The notes: generated from the sequence alone by a model not told the origin. Counted from the first letter of the stretch, positions 53,247-62,505 are shown. The stretch is DNA of 64,000 nucleotides from Pseudomonadota bacterium (GCA_024743055.1 JANSXH010000012.1:1-64000), one strand, 5' to 3'. Numbers and translations: made by a program.

Positions 53247-55001
53247 CTAGACGGCCATGGATCGGATATCCTTCAGGACTGTTTCGACTTCCTGCTGTAG
53301 CTTGGAGGAATGATCAGAGAGTTCTCCTACTACTGAAAGGAGCTCGGTAGCCGAGGATCCGGAGGTGGAGGCCATATCGGAGACTTCGGTCACGCTCTGG
53401 GATACTTCCACGGTTCTGGCCGATGCCTTTTGGACATTTTCCGTGATCTCGTGGGTGGCTTTGCTTTGTTCATCCACAGCGGAAGACATGACCTGAACCG
53501 TTTCGTTGATGCGGGTGATCATGGTCTCGATGCTTTTTACTGCGTCGACCGCATCTCCTGTTGCAGATTGCATCTCGTCGATCTGACGGGCAATTTCCTC
53601 GGTGGCTCTCGTCGTCTGAGAGGCGAGGCCTTTGACTTCAGAGGCGACAACGGCAAATCCTTTGCCGGCTTCCCCAGCCCGCGCAGCTTCAATGGTGGCA
53701 TTCAGGGCCAGCAGATTGGTCTGGGCGGCGACGTCGTTGATAAGATCGATAACATTGCCGATCTCACCGGCGGTCTCTGCGAGTTTGCCGACTACTTTGT
53801 CCGTATTACTGGCGACATCCATGGTTTCTTCAAATAGTTCAGTTGAGACAGACACCTGGCGCCCGATTTCCTGCAATGAAACGGACAGCTCTTCTGCAGC
53901 CGATGCTACGCCTCCGACATTCTCCGCCGCTTGTTCTGCTGCGGCAGCAATGGAGGAGGAGTGGCGGTCTGTGTCGGCAGCACTTGTTACCATGGAATTG
54001 GCTTTTTCCTCCATATGGGAGGCTGAGCCCGAAATCTGTACAGCGACAGCATTGACGGTGGTTTCAAGTTTCTCAGCGACCTGAGTCATCAGATTGCTGC
54101 GCTCTTTTGCTGCTGCCTGTGCCGCTTCGGCCTGACGTTGCTGCTCAGCTTTTTGACGTTCTTCTTCCTCCAGACGGCGTTCCTCGTTGCGGGTGATTTT
54201 TGCTTCTTCTTCCTTCTGTCGCTCGATCTCGAGGGCTTTGACCTTCTCAGCATTTTCCTTGAAGACCTGAACAGCACGAGACATATCCCCGACATCGTCC
54301 TTGCGGTCAAGGCCTTCGACAGTAACTGTCTCATCGCCATCAGCTAGAGCGGACATTGCGCCGGTGAGCCGGCTTAAGGGTTTGCCGATAAAGCGGTTCA
54401 ATAAGAAGCCGGTCAGTAGCATGATGCCGATCAGGGCCGCGGCGCCGAGCATGACCTGTTCCCGCAAGGTTGCAGCCAGCTGGGCATTCAGTACATCCAA
54501 ACTCCAGGCAATCACGACATAGCCAACAAGATCTCCCTTGCTGGAATTCACAGAAGCCAGAACGATTTGATGATCTGGTGTCATTTCAACGACAGCTGCG
54601 TCCTTACTGACATCGGATTTTCTGTCCGCCATAAGGTTGGATAATTCGGCGTTTGGTAGGGTTTTCGAGTGATACTCGGTCACCAGTGCGCCGCTCGCGT
54701 CATAGGTCAGGATATCGGCTAGAACGCTGCCATCCGCGGTGGCAAGGTCCTGATAGACTTCGGCAATCTTATCAGTTTTTTTCCATTTCAAACCACCGGA
54801 TAATTGCTCGGCCATCAGTTCCGTGATGGTCAGGTTGTTGGCCCTTGCCAATGTTTCGATATTCTGACGCTGGCTTTGCAAACCAAAGAAGGCGAGGAGG
54901 GCAATCCCCGCCATTGTGGTCGCAAAGACAACGAGCAATATCTTTCGGCTAACCGTCAGGTTGATTTTTGAGGCTTTTTTGGTTTTATCCGCAGTGGTCA
55001 T
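53247..55001 (-). CDS. Methyl-accepting chemotaxis protein
   Basis: TM-periplasmic-TM-HAMP layout and signalling hairpin [43 protein letters not shown]. Confidence 0.95.
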   Translation of the reverse strand: MTTADKTKKASKINLTVSRKILLVVFATTMAGIALLAFFGLQSQRQNIETLARANNLTITELMAEQLSGGLKWKKTDKIAEVYQDLATADGSVLADILTYDASGALVTEYHSKTLPNAELSNLMADRKSDVSKDAAVVEMTPDHQIVLASVNSSKGDLVGYVVIAWSLDVLNAQLAATLREQVMLGAAALIGIMLLTGFLLNRFIGKPLSRLTGAMSALADGDETVTVEGLDRKDDVGDMSRAVQVFKENAEKVKALEIERQKEEEAKITRNEERRLEEEERQKAEQQRQAEAAQAAAKERSNLMTQVAEKLETTVNAVAVQISGSASHMEEKANSMVTSAADTDRHSSSIAAAAEQAAENVGGVASAAEELSVSLQEIGRQVSVSTELFEETMDVASNTDKVVGKLAETAGEIGNVIDLINDVAAQTNLLALNATIEAARAGEAGKGFAVVASEVKGLASQTTRATEEIARQIDEMQSATGDAVDAVKSIETMITRINETVQVMSSAVDEQSKATHEITENVQKASARTVEVSQSVTEVSDMASTSGSSATELLSVVGELSDHSSKLQQEVETVLKDIRSMAV

Positions 55002-55049
55002 GGTCGAGGCGTCCCTGTTACTATTTTAATTGCCTGAAGGAGGGCTCGA

Positions 55050-55646
55050 TTACTCAAGCGCCTCAACATTTACACCAACCGTAACGGCACCAATGGCCAC
55101 ATTTGTTTCAGGGTCGACGATCGAAACGCTGACCTGGGACTGATAGGTTTGCGAGGAATCGTCAAACTCAACTTCATCAATGAGTATACCGTCAGGTCCG
55201 GCCCCATAGGATTTTTCCCATTTGGCTTCATCGCCCTGCCAGTAATCAGAGGTAACGTCGCTCTGACCTACATTCAGGCCCTTCATATCCATCACGAAAA
55301 TTTCCGTATAGGTTCCCTGTGATTTGTCCTTCACGTCTTTGAGATAGGAAGACAGGTCATTGGCCAGGACGGAATCGATCATTGGAGTGGCGCCACCTTT
55401 TGTTTCTGCGCGCCAGTCTTTATCGAGCTTGTCAATATCTCCCTGCTGTAGGTCGGCAGATTTTTTGTTCTGCTCTTTCACGGCTGCAACGACTGCTGGA
55501 CTCTGGGCCCAACTACGAATGTCGCCATCGGCGAGATCTTTCAGGGCTGCCTGATAGTCATTGCCAAGAGCGGTATGAGAAAAGAGGGAAAGGCTTGCAA
55601 TCGCAAGGAGAGAGGCGAAAAAGGTACGAAACATGGCATACTCCAA
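55050..55646 (-). CDS. Stand-alone periplasmic Cache/PDC-like sensory protein
   Basis: Signal peptide; TYTEIFVMDMKGLNVGQSDVTSDYWQGDEAKWEKSY...VSVSIVDPETNVAIGAVTVGVNVEALE resembles a PDC sensor module; no TM/output domain visible. Confidence 0.75.
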   Translation of the reverse strand: MEYAMFRTFFASLLAIASLSLFSHTALGNDYQAALKDLADGDIRSWAQSPAVVAAVKEQNKKSADLQQGDIDKLDKDWRAETKGGATPMIDSVLANDLSSYLKDVKDKSQGTYTEIFVMDMKGLNVGQSDVTSDYWQGDEAKWEKSYGAGPDGILIDEVEFDDSSQTYQSQVSVSIVDPETNVAIGAVTVGVNVEALE

Positions 55647-55778
55647 TTACTAGAAAAAGAACTACTTTTTAGTAAAATAAATGCGATTAGTTGAGAAAAC
55701 GTAAACCCGTATTAGTTACGAGCGCCGGCTTGAATGAAAGCGGAGAGGACGATAACTGGATTTCAGCTCGGTCCTGCG

Positions 55779-57773
55779 TTAGGCGGCAAGCTGCTTTTGC
55801 AGTTTTGGAAAGCTGACGGTGACCTTGGTGCCGACACCGATTTGGCTTTCGATATCCAGTTTGCCGTTATGGGCGCTGACCAGAGATTTGACGATGGACA
55901 GGCCAAGGCCAACCCCTTCATGCGTAATGTCAGAGTCTTTATGACCTTTGATAAAGGGCTCGGTGATCTTCTCCATTACCGCCGTGCTGATACCGCTGCC
56001 CGTATCCTTAATGACGATACTCACCGTATCATCACTGGCTTCCGCATAAACCAGAACCTTATCGCCGGGGTAAGAGAATTTAATGGCGTTGGTCAGCAGA
56101 TTAAGGAAAATCTGTTTCATCGCCGTATCGTCTCCCTGAACAAGAGGCAGTTTTGAAGGCGTTGCCTGGATCAGATTGATATGCGCCGAATGAGCCCGCG
56201 GTTGAACAGATTTGATGCATTCTGCCAATAGTTCATCAAGGGAGAGGGACTCCATGGAAAGTTCGCGTTTGCCAAGCTCAATAGCGGAGATGTCGAGGAC
56301 ATTATCGATCAGCGATAAAAGATGCTGCCCGCTCTCATGGATATCGCGCGCATACTCAATATATTTTTCCTTGCCCACGGGGCCGAAATACTGGCCGTGC
56401 AGAATATCGCTGAAGCCGATAATGGCATTGAGCGGCGTTCTGAGCTCATGACTCATGGTCGCCAGGAATTTGGATTTGGACTTGTTTGCTTCCTCTGCCT
56501 TGGCCAGGGCCGCACGGAGTTTCGCCTCTGTCGCATTGCGGACCGAGAGATCCGTATTCACCCCGGCAATGGCAATAATCTCCCCCTTGGAATCATAGAT
56601 CGGGAATTTTTGCAGCAGGGTCGGTATATATTTTCCATTAGCCAGTGGGCTTTGTATTTCCACTTCAATGGCCTCACCCTGTTTCAGGACCCTGGCTTCC
56701 TCGGCATCGATAGCATCGGCATGGGAAGGGGGAAACAGATCATGAACCGTCTTGCCAATAATGGGATCCCCTTTCGGGTTGAACCATTGATGCCACAGAC
56801 TATTGGCGTAGGTATAGCGGCCCTTGGCGTCTTTCAAAAGAATGGCGGAGGGCGAATTTTCAATAAATGTGCGGAACACCTTGTCATTGGCTTGAAGCAT
56901 CTGCTGATGCACCATGGCGATGCGCAAAAGATAGCCGACAACCAGGGAAATCAAAATGCCGATGATCAGGATCATTTCGCCAAATGCAGACGACCGGACA
57001 GACATATAGTTATCCGCCTTCATCGCTAAGATTTCCCAGGTCCGGTCACCAACCTGGATGGTGGTCTTGAACACCGGTCCGCCGCTTTCCCCGGAGAGCA
57101 AGCTGTTATAGATAATGCGATCACCATCGCGGATTGTCAGTTTGAAGTTATTGAAAAGGTCTTCCTCGGCCGCCGCCTTGATCAGCGGCTCGGTGCAGAA
57201 CACCACGTTGAGGAAGCCGTATTGGCTGCCATCGCGATCAATCGGCAGATAGGCGACAAAGCCATCATCTCCTTGAGCCAGCCTGATGGGCGGCGTCAGC
57301 TGGACCTTGCCGGTTTCCTTCGCTTTCAAAAGAACCTGGGAAGGAACGGGCAGAGACATGATATCCAGGCCGCGGGCCGGTTCATTTTCCTCAATTGGTG
57401 AAATCCATTCAACAATGCCGTCCGGATTGACCCAATTTATGGCCTGAAAATCCCCGAAAAGCTCATGGGACGATTCCATCATCTTCAGAAACTCTGCTTC
57501 TGAATTAATCGGGTGAAGCAGCCACTCATTGCGCAACTGCTCTGCCAGAGCAAGCCGTGTGGCAATGTAGGATTCCAGGACGAACGCGAAGTGCCGGGCC
57601 TCATGCTCTGTCTCTTCATGAATCATGATCCGCTCGTCATAACGGACGATGGCCCAGCCTGTGATAAAGCAGGAGCTCATAATGAGTGTTACCACCAGCG
57701 GCACGATCACCGTATGTCGGGGTAATTTGGTAAGGAGGCGGCTCACGAAGCCTGGATCTGATACTCTGTACAT
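55779..57773 (-). CDS. Membrane sensor histidine kinase (CHASE-like periplasmic domain, PAS, HisKA, HATPase)
   Basis: FLATMSHELRTPLNAIIGFSDIL H-box; NLLTNAIKFS N-box; GSGIS, GVGLGLSIVKSLV G-boxes; PAS-like segment. Confidence 0.94.
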   Translation of the reverse strand: MYRVSDPGFVSRLLTKLPRHTVIVPLVVTLIMSSCFITGWAIVRYDERIMIHEETEHEARHFAFVLESYIATRLALAEQLRNEWLLHPINSEAEFLKMMESSHELFGDFQAINWVNPDGIVEWISPIEENEPARGLDIMSLPVPSQVLLKAKETGKVQLTPPIRLAQGDDGFVAYLPIDRDGSQYGFLNVVFCTEPLIKAAAEEDLFNNFKLTIRDGDRIIYNSLLSGESGGPVFKTTIQVGDRTWEILAMKADNYMSVRSSAFGEMILIIGILISLVVGYLLRIAMVHQQMLQANDKVFRTFIENSPSAILLKDAKGRYTYANSLWHQWFNPKGDPIIGKTVHDLFPPSHADAIDAEEARVLKQGEAIEVEIQSPLANGKYIPTLLQKFPIYDSKGEIIAIAGVNTDLSVRNATEAKLRAALAKAEEANKSKSKFLATMSHELRTPLNAIIGFSDILHGQYFGPVGKEKYIEYARDIHESGQHLLSLIDNVLDISAIELGKRELSMESLSLDELLAECIKSVQPRAHSAHINLIQATPSKLPLVQGDDTAMKQIFLNLLTNAIKFSYPGDKVLVYAEASDDTVSIVIKDTGSGISTAVMEKITEPFIKGHKDSDITHEGVGLGLSIVKSLVSAHNGKLDIESQIGVGTKVTVSFPKLQKQLAA

Positions 57774-57965
57774 AAATACTATTTATTCTGATAAATTTTA
57801 ACAATGTCTAAACAGAGCACATAAAATCCAAACAAAATGCTAATTTTTTTGTATCTTTACAGATAGATAGAGAAAATTATTTGAATAGGTTTTAAAACTT
57901 TAGTTGAATATCTCATATGGGTTGCGAAGAAACGGGGCGAGCCCGAAACAAATCAGGAGAAGGAA

Positions 57966-58214
57966 ATGAGATCCCGAGCAGGTTCCGAGAGTTTCGAGAA
58001 ATTCTATTACAATAATGTCGCCCTCGGTGAAGGTTGCGGTTGCGCCGAGAAGGTCATTGATGTCTATGATGCGAAAGCTGGCGCCCCTGTGGCCGGATCG
58101 AGCAAAAGCCGTTCCTCCAGTCTCTGGCGGGAAATTAAAGAGGCCTTTGTCATACGGTTGGCATTAATCCGGGATAAAAAGGCGCCCAATAATTCCGTCG
58201 TTCAAAAGAAGTGA
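57966..58214 (+). CDS. Hypothetical protein
   Basis: 82-aa frame immediately upstream of PNPOx-family gene; CGCAE motif. Confidence 0.55.
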   Translation: MRSRAGSESFEKFYYNNVALGEGCGCAEKVIDVYDAKAGAPVAGSSKSRSSSLWREIKEAFVIRLALIRDKKAPNNSVVQKK

Positions 58215-58216
58215 TC

Positions 58217-58837
58217 ATGACCGACCCCTATGTTATCGACAGCCTTGAGGCGCTTGAAGCTCTTTACCCTTCCGTTAATCCCGTCAGCCTTGCCAAGGAG
58301 ACGGGGTATCTCACCCCCGAGTATCGCCAATGGATTGAGGCAGCGCCTTTCTTCGCGCTGGCCAGTGTCGGGGCAGGGGGGCTCGATTGTTCACCGCGCG
58401 GTGATCACCTCGGCCAGCTGTTCAACATAGAAGACGAGAAAACTTTGCTGCTCCCCGATCGCCGCGGCAATAACCGCATCGATACCTTGCGCAATATCGT
58501 CTCCGACCCCCGGGTCGCGCTTCTGTTCCTGACCCCCGGCATTGACGAGACCCTCCGCATCAACGGCCGCGCCACCATCACCACCGACCCGGAACTGCGA
58601 CACCGGTTCGAAGTCGCCGGCAACCAACCCGCCACCATCCTCCGCATCCACATAGACTCCGTCTACTTCCAATGCGCCCGCGCCCTGACAAGAGCAGAAC
58701 TCTGGAACCCGAAGAACTTTACCGCAAGAGGCAACGTCCCAACGGCCGGCCAGATGACAAAAGCCGCAAAAGCGGATTTTGACGCGGAGAGCTATGACGC
58801 GGAGCTAAGGGAGCGGCAGAAGGGGACGTTGTATTAG
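58217..58837 (+). CDS. Pyridoxamine 5'-phosphate oxidase family protein
   Basis: FFALASVGAGGLDCSPRGDHLGQLFNIEDEKTLLLPDRRGNNRIDTLRNIVSDPRVALLFLTPG. Confidence 0.88.
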   Translation: MTDPYVIDSLEALEALYPSVNPVSLAKETGYLTPEYRQWIEAAPFFALASVGAGGLDCSPRGDHLGQLFNIEDEKTLLLPDRRGNNRIDTLRNIVSDPRVALLFLTPGIDETLRINGRATITTDPELRHRFEVAGNQPATILRIHIDSVYFQCARALTRAELWNPKNFTARGNVPTAGQMTKAAKADFDAESYDAELRERQKGTLY

Positions 58838-58846
58838 GCAAAAGGT

Positions 58847-59788
58847 TTATTCAGTAGTCTTCTTTTTGTTTCTAAATTTTACTCTTAAGTTGTTTCTGAT
58901 GCCGCTGATCCTATTTTCGACCATTTCAATTTCCGATGCTTTTCCCATAGCCTTAAAATAATTCATTCTCTTACTTGCAGGCTCTACAGATTGAAAAAAG
59001 TCATCTAATGAATGTCGTAATGACAAGTGTCTTTGCTTAGGGGCAAATAGTCTTTCATCTCCGACGATAATACCAGTCACTTTTGCTTTTCGGCCTCCAT
59101 GATAAAACCGTTGTTTGCTTCTATTCGGAGATAGACCTTGTCGCTTTATAATTACCCTTACCTCTTTGCGGAAGTCTTCTGGAATACTGTCACCTGAGAA
59201 TGTAATATCGTCTTGAAACAAAGTCATTGTTAAACAGTATTCGGTTGCCAGTGTTTGTAGTTTGTCGAACATTTTTTTGTGAGCAAAAAAGGACAGATTT
59301 GTGCTGATTGGGCTACCAGTTGGTAGATGTTCTTTGTAAGTCAATAGTGTAGCTATTTTACCTGCGATATCTGGCTTACAATCAAATTGCTCATTGAAGC
59401 ATCTGTAAATATGATACCAAGAAGTTGAGGGATAAAAATTTGTAATGTCTACATTAAATGTCTGTGGTTGATTCATATGTGCTTTGGCATTAGTTATATA
59501 ACTCCTCCCTTTTCTACCAGAATGCAAATAAGGTGGAAATTCTATTCTAATAAGTAAAGCTTTTACACGATCATGAATACGCCTTAGATTGCGTATTGGG
59601 GTTTCAGTAGTTCGTTTTTTCTTCCCAGGTACTTCCACTTCTTTAACATGATAAGCTCGACAAATTTGATCTAGATCTCTTAAAATTCTTACTTCAACAT
59701 GTAAGGCTTCTGCCAATTTATGGATGCTGTTTATTCCATACAGTGGAGAACTATGGATTGGATAAGACATCAGTCTTCGGCAATCCAT
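58847..59788 (-). CDS. Retron-type reverse transcriptase
   Basis: RT motifs FNVDITNFYPS (RT3), LPTGSPIS (RT4), FQDDITFSG (RT5, plus-coords 59207-59218), plus retron-characteristic NAxxH (TNAKAH, 59474-59491) and VTG (59072-59080). Confidence 0.9.
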   Translation of the reverse strand: MDCRRLMSYPIHSSPLYGINSIHKLAEALHVEVRILRDLDQICRAYHVKEVEVPGKKKRTTETPIRNLRRIHDRVKALLIRIEFPPYLHSGRKGRSYITNAKAHMNQPQTFNVDITNFYPSTSWYHIYRCFNEQFDCKPDIAGKIATLLTYKEHLPTGSPISTNLSFFAHKKMFDKLQTLATEYCLTMTLFQDDITFSGDSIPEDFRKEVRVIIKRQGLSPNRSKQRFYHGGRKAKVTGIIVGDERLFAPKQRHLSLRHSLDDFFQSVEPASKRMNYFKAMGKASEIEMVENRISGIRNNLRVKFRNKKKTTE

Positions 59789-60048
59789 TTAATGATCTTA
59801 GAAATTTTTTTACTCACTCCATTAACGCCCTTCTTATCTATCCTTTCCATATGCTCTGCAATTAAATAGATAGAGGAAATGGGCATGTTAAAGGTTGCAG
59901 AATATCCTTTTAGTATGTCTTGGTTTATTCTTTTCTTTCCGTTTTCTAATTCAGACAGATAAGAAACAGACACACCGATACTTTTGGCTGCAGCCTCAAT
60001 GCTGGTCTGATGAAATTTTCTAACAATTTTTAAAGCGTCATGGAGCAT
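59770..60048 (-). CDS. Xre-family helix-turn-helix protein, overlapping the RT gene
   Basis: SIEAAAKSIGVSVSYLSELENGKKRINQDILKGYSATFNMPISSIYLIAE is an HTH_3 domain; 19-nt overlap with RT start; ATG 60048 or GTG 60051. Confidence 0.88.
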   Translation of the reverse strand: MLHDALKIVRKFHQTSIEAAAKSIGVSVSYLSELENGKKRINQDILKGYSATFNMPISSIYLIAEHMERIDKKGVNGVSKKISKIIKWIAED

Positions 60049-60069
60049 CACATACCTGAGACTTAAGAG

Positions 60070-60090
60070 GTAACTAGGGGGACCAGTTAC
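60070..60090. promoter_or_regulatory. Inverted repeat between peptide ORF stop and Xre start (possible operator/attenuator)
   Basis: GTAACT-AGGGGGACC-AGTTAC. Confidence 0.35.
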
Positions 60091-60242
60091 TCGTCGTAAA
60101 ATTCTGCTAAGAGTTTAAGCACTAAAAGCAGAATTTTTAGAACGAAACGGCGCCTTAAAAAGCGTCGTTTTAACCACTGGAACCACTGCAATATATTAGT
60201 TTTCGCTTTATTTCCGGCACGTATATTGAAAGTGCTTTTCAT
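60087..60242 (-). CDS. 51-aa basic, hydrophobic peptide (candidate membrane-active product of the retron locus)
   Basis: MKSTFNIRAGNKAKTNILQWFQWLKRRFLRRRFVLKILLLVLKLLAEFYDE*; AGGAGG Shine-Dalgarno (plus 60251-60256) 8 nt before ATG. Confidence 0.7.
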   Translation of the reverse strand: MKSTFNIRAGNKAKTNILQWFQWLKRRFLRRRFVLKILLLVLKLLAEFYDE

Positions 60243-60299
60243 GTAGCTAACCTCCTTTCTCCTTGAATGGTAGTGCAGAATTGCATTTCCAAACCAAGG

Positions 60300-60483
60300 T
60301 CTTGTCAGAAAGGAGTTTATCGTCCTATTGCAGTTTTCCCCGCACCCCGGCCGTTTGAACAGTCTTGTTTCAAACGGCCTTCCTAGCGTGGCGGCCATCA
60401 AGCTATTAGGCATTCCGGGCGTCACCGCTAAAATGTTGGGAGCAAGCTCCCGCAAGACAAATATGTCTCAAACTTTGACAAGA
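60300..60483 (-). ncRNA. Candidate retron msr-msd noncoding RNA
   Basis: Outer 8-bp complementary pair (plus 60300-60307 TCTTGTCA / 60476-60483 TGACAAGA), internal 11-bp perfect hairpin (60349-60359/60369-60379), GGGAG-CTTG-CTCCC and GAGACA-TATT-TGTCTT hairpins; directly upstream of peptide-Xre-RT. Boundaries are approximate. Confidence 0.6.
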
Positions 60484-60818
60484 GTACGATATCAAAACTA
60501 ACAATTTTCATATAATTGACTGGATAGCAAAACGCAAGAGGAAATTTCGCTATGTGCGAAAAAAATTCACTTACAAGTAGATAGATCAAAACTGCTACCT
60601 AGTCACTATCCAACTAGTGTCCACAGATCGTTTAAAAGGATAAATCTTCTTGCCTTCTGGTGCCATAGGCCCGTTATAAAGCAAAAAAATAGATCAAAGC
60701 TTAAAGCTGGCCTATTCTCATTAAAATGGCTTTGTCTGTGATAATGCAGAATACTGAGAGCGCCGAGGCTGGTAGGGAAAAGGATCCTTGAGGCGGACAC
60801 TAGGCCAGATTTGAGTAA

Positions 60819-61583
60819 TTACCGAGAAATCTTAGCCCTAGCCGTCCCTTCCAAGTCGGACGACTTGTCTTCCTTCATTCCAATAACATCCTTGAACATG
60901 TAAGAGACAGTGCTGATAGTTACGGCGAGGGCCAGTGTGCCAAAAAGTGCTTCAATAAAGAAAAATGCAGACAGCAGTACCCATTCTGGGTTTTCTGTAG
61001 TTTCTGCGACACTCGAGGCGGCAAAAATAAATGAACCTACCAAAATCGCCACGACCACACTGGCCAGGAAGATGGCGACAATCAATGAGCCCAGAAGTTT
61101 CAAGGCCTCCTGTATGAACTGAACCATATCCACGGGTTGGTCGAAGGCAATGGCGGGAAAGACAAACATCAACCCGATGCCCGCAATGAAATAAATGAGG
61201 ACGGTGATGAAGATGAAGGTTGGGCCTTCGCCTAGAATCAGGGAGAAGCCTTCTGTAATGGCGAGGAGCGCCAGTGTAATGACGAGCGAGAGGAAGCCGA
61301 ATTTAAGCTCTCGCAGTCCGAAGCGGGGGATAAGCCCGTTTCGTTGGCGCTCTGATGAGAGAATAGTGTATCTGTGCCAGGCGACAGCGAAGACTGCATA
61401 GGCAAATGGCTCCAGGAGTTCTGGGAGGAAGGTGATGGAGAGGGCCTCCTGCAATTGCGGCAGATAGAGTACAGCAGCAAGGATAATCACCGGTAAGGCC
61501 CGGAGGAGACAGGGGCCGATATTCCGGAGGACGAACCCGCTCGCGCGAAAGATTGTCCCGAAGACATAATTTTGCCCAAACAT
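60819..61583 (-). CDS. Hypothetical multi-pass membrane protein
   Basis: About 255 aa, six or more hydrophobic segments; start MFGQNYVF (or 61601). Confidence 0.7.
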   Translation of the reverse strand: MFGQNYVFGTIFRASGFVLRNIGPCLLRALPVIILAAVLYLPQLQEALSITFLPELLEPFAYAVFAVAWHRYTILSSERQRNGLIPRFGLRELKFGFLSLVITLALLAITEGFSLILGEGPTFIFITVLIYFIAGIGLMFVFPAIAFDQPVDMVQFIQEALKLLGSLIVAIFLASVVVAILVGSFIFAASSVAETTENPEWVLLSAFFFIEALFGTLALAVTISTVSYMFKDVIGMKEDKSSDLEGTARAKISR

Positions 61584-61871
61584 ACGTCCGTCTTCGCTCA
61601 AGACTTGCTACCTCCGTAGTAAAGACGATTTGCAGAGGCTATCATGGTGAGCTTTGGTTCTCAACTATGGAGGGGAAAGGGGGCGGAAAAAATCCTACTA
61701 ATTTTGGCGGGTATTGGTTTTCTGCGGCTTGTGTGGCGGGCTTTTCGCTGCCATAATTTTGCCCTTTTTACGAGGGTATGATGAAGATTAGTTCTTGACA
61801 TTTTTCATAATTTAAACTAGTATATTTCTCCCCTCTAAACGCGGTATAGGCATAACAACTGTGTTTAGATT

Positions 61872-61903
61872 AAAGCCGCGAGGTATTGCACCTCGCGGCT
61901 TTT
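61872..61903. terminator. Rho-independent terminator-like hairpin
   Basis: AAAGCCGCGAGG-TATTGCA-CCTCGCGGCTTT, near-symmetric. Confidence 0.7.
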
Positions 61904-61965
61904 CTAGCCTTCACCAGTCTCCCCCAAAAGGCCTTTGGGAGTGGACCTTCGGGGGAGGGGGAACG

Positions 61966-62373
61966 TCAGGCGGTTTGTGTGCCTGACGGGCTGAGCTGTT
62001 TGATCCCGACCGCCTGTAATGTGGCGATGACGGCAACGGCGATGGCCACCAGCTCGACGATCAGCTGACCATTAAAGGTCAGGGAGCCGGGGAAGAAGAT
62101 CAGGATCACCATCGATCCAACAACCCAGAGCACGTCCGCTCCGGTGATCAGTTTGGCAAACATCAGATTGATCCGGGGGCGGGTAGCTGTAAAAGTCGCA
62201 TCCGCGGCGAACAGGAGAAGACCAACACCCAGGGTGTAGAGCATCCAGGGCGCGATCCCCATGATATGGGCGAGGCTGCTGGCGAACAGCAGACAGATCA
62301 GAGCACAGAGGACTGAGAAACCTGCATTGATCAGCAGGGCCGATTTGAGCAGTTGCGGTGACGTTTGTTTCAT
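61966..62373 (-). CDS. Hypothetical small four-TM membrane protein
   Basis: MKQTSPQLLKSALLINAGFSVLCALICLLFAS... four hydrophobic segments; divergent from HTH regulator. Confidence 0.7.
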   Translation of the reverse strand: MKQTSPQLLKSALLINAGFSVLCALICLLFASSLAHIMGIAPWMLYTLGVGLLLFAADATFTATRPRINLMFAKLITGADVLWVVGSMVILIFFPGSLTFNGQLIVELVAIAVAVIATLQAVGIKQLSPSGTQTA

Positions 62374-62505
62374 CGGATCTTCCTTTCCGTTTGAAGATGT
62401 CCCGGGAAGATGGCGTTTACGCGTCATTCACTCAATTACCTGACAGGTAATGTCTTTCGTTTTTTTTGCCTCTATACTGGCGGCAACAGGACGAAAGGAT
62501 GCGCT

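Noticed and set aside
60243-60455. N-terminal part of the listed 122-aa minus-strand ORF (60087..60455)
   Set aside because: It overlaps the hairpin-rich candidate ncRNA and lacks a clear RBS; the internal ATG at 60242 has a strong Shine-Dalgarno, so only the 51-aa form is kept.
60543-60567. Hairpin TTTCGC-TATGT-GCGAAA with A-run as a possible terminator
   Set aside because: The T-run would precede, not follow, the stem in the minus orientation, and no T-run exists in the plus orientation.
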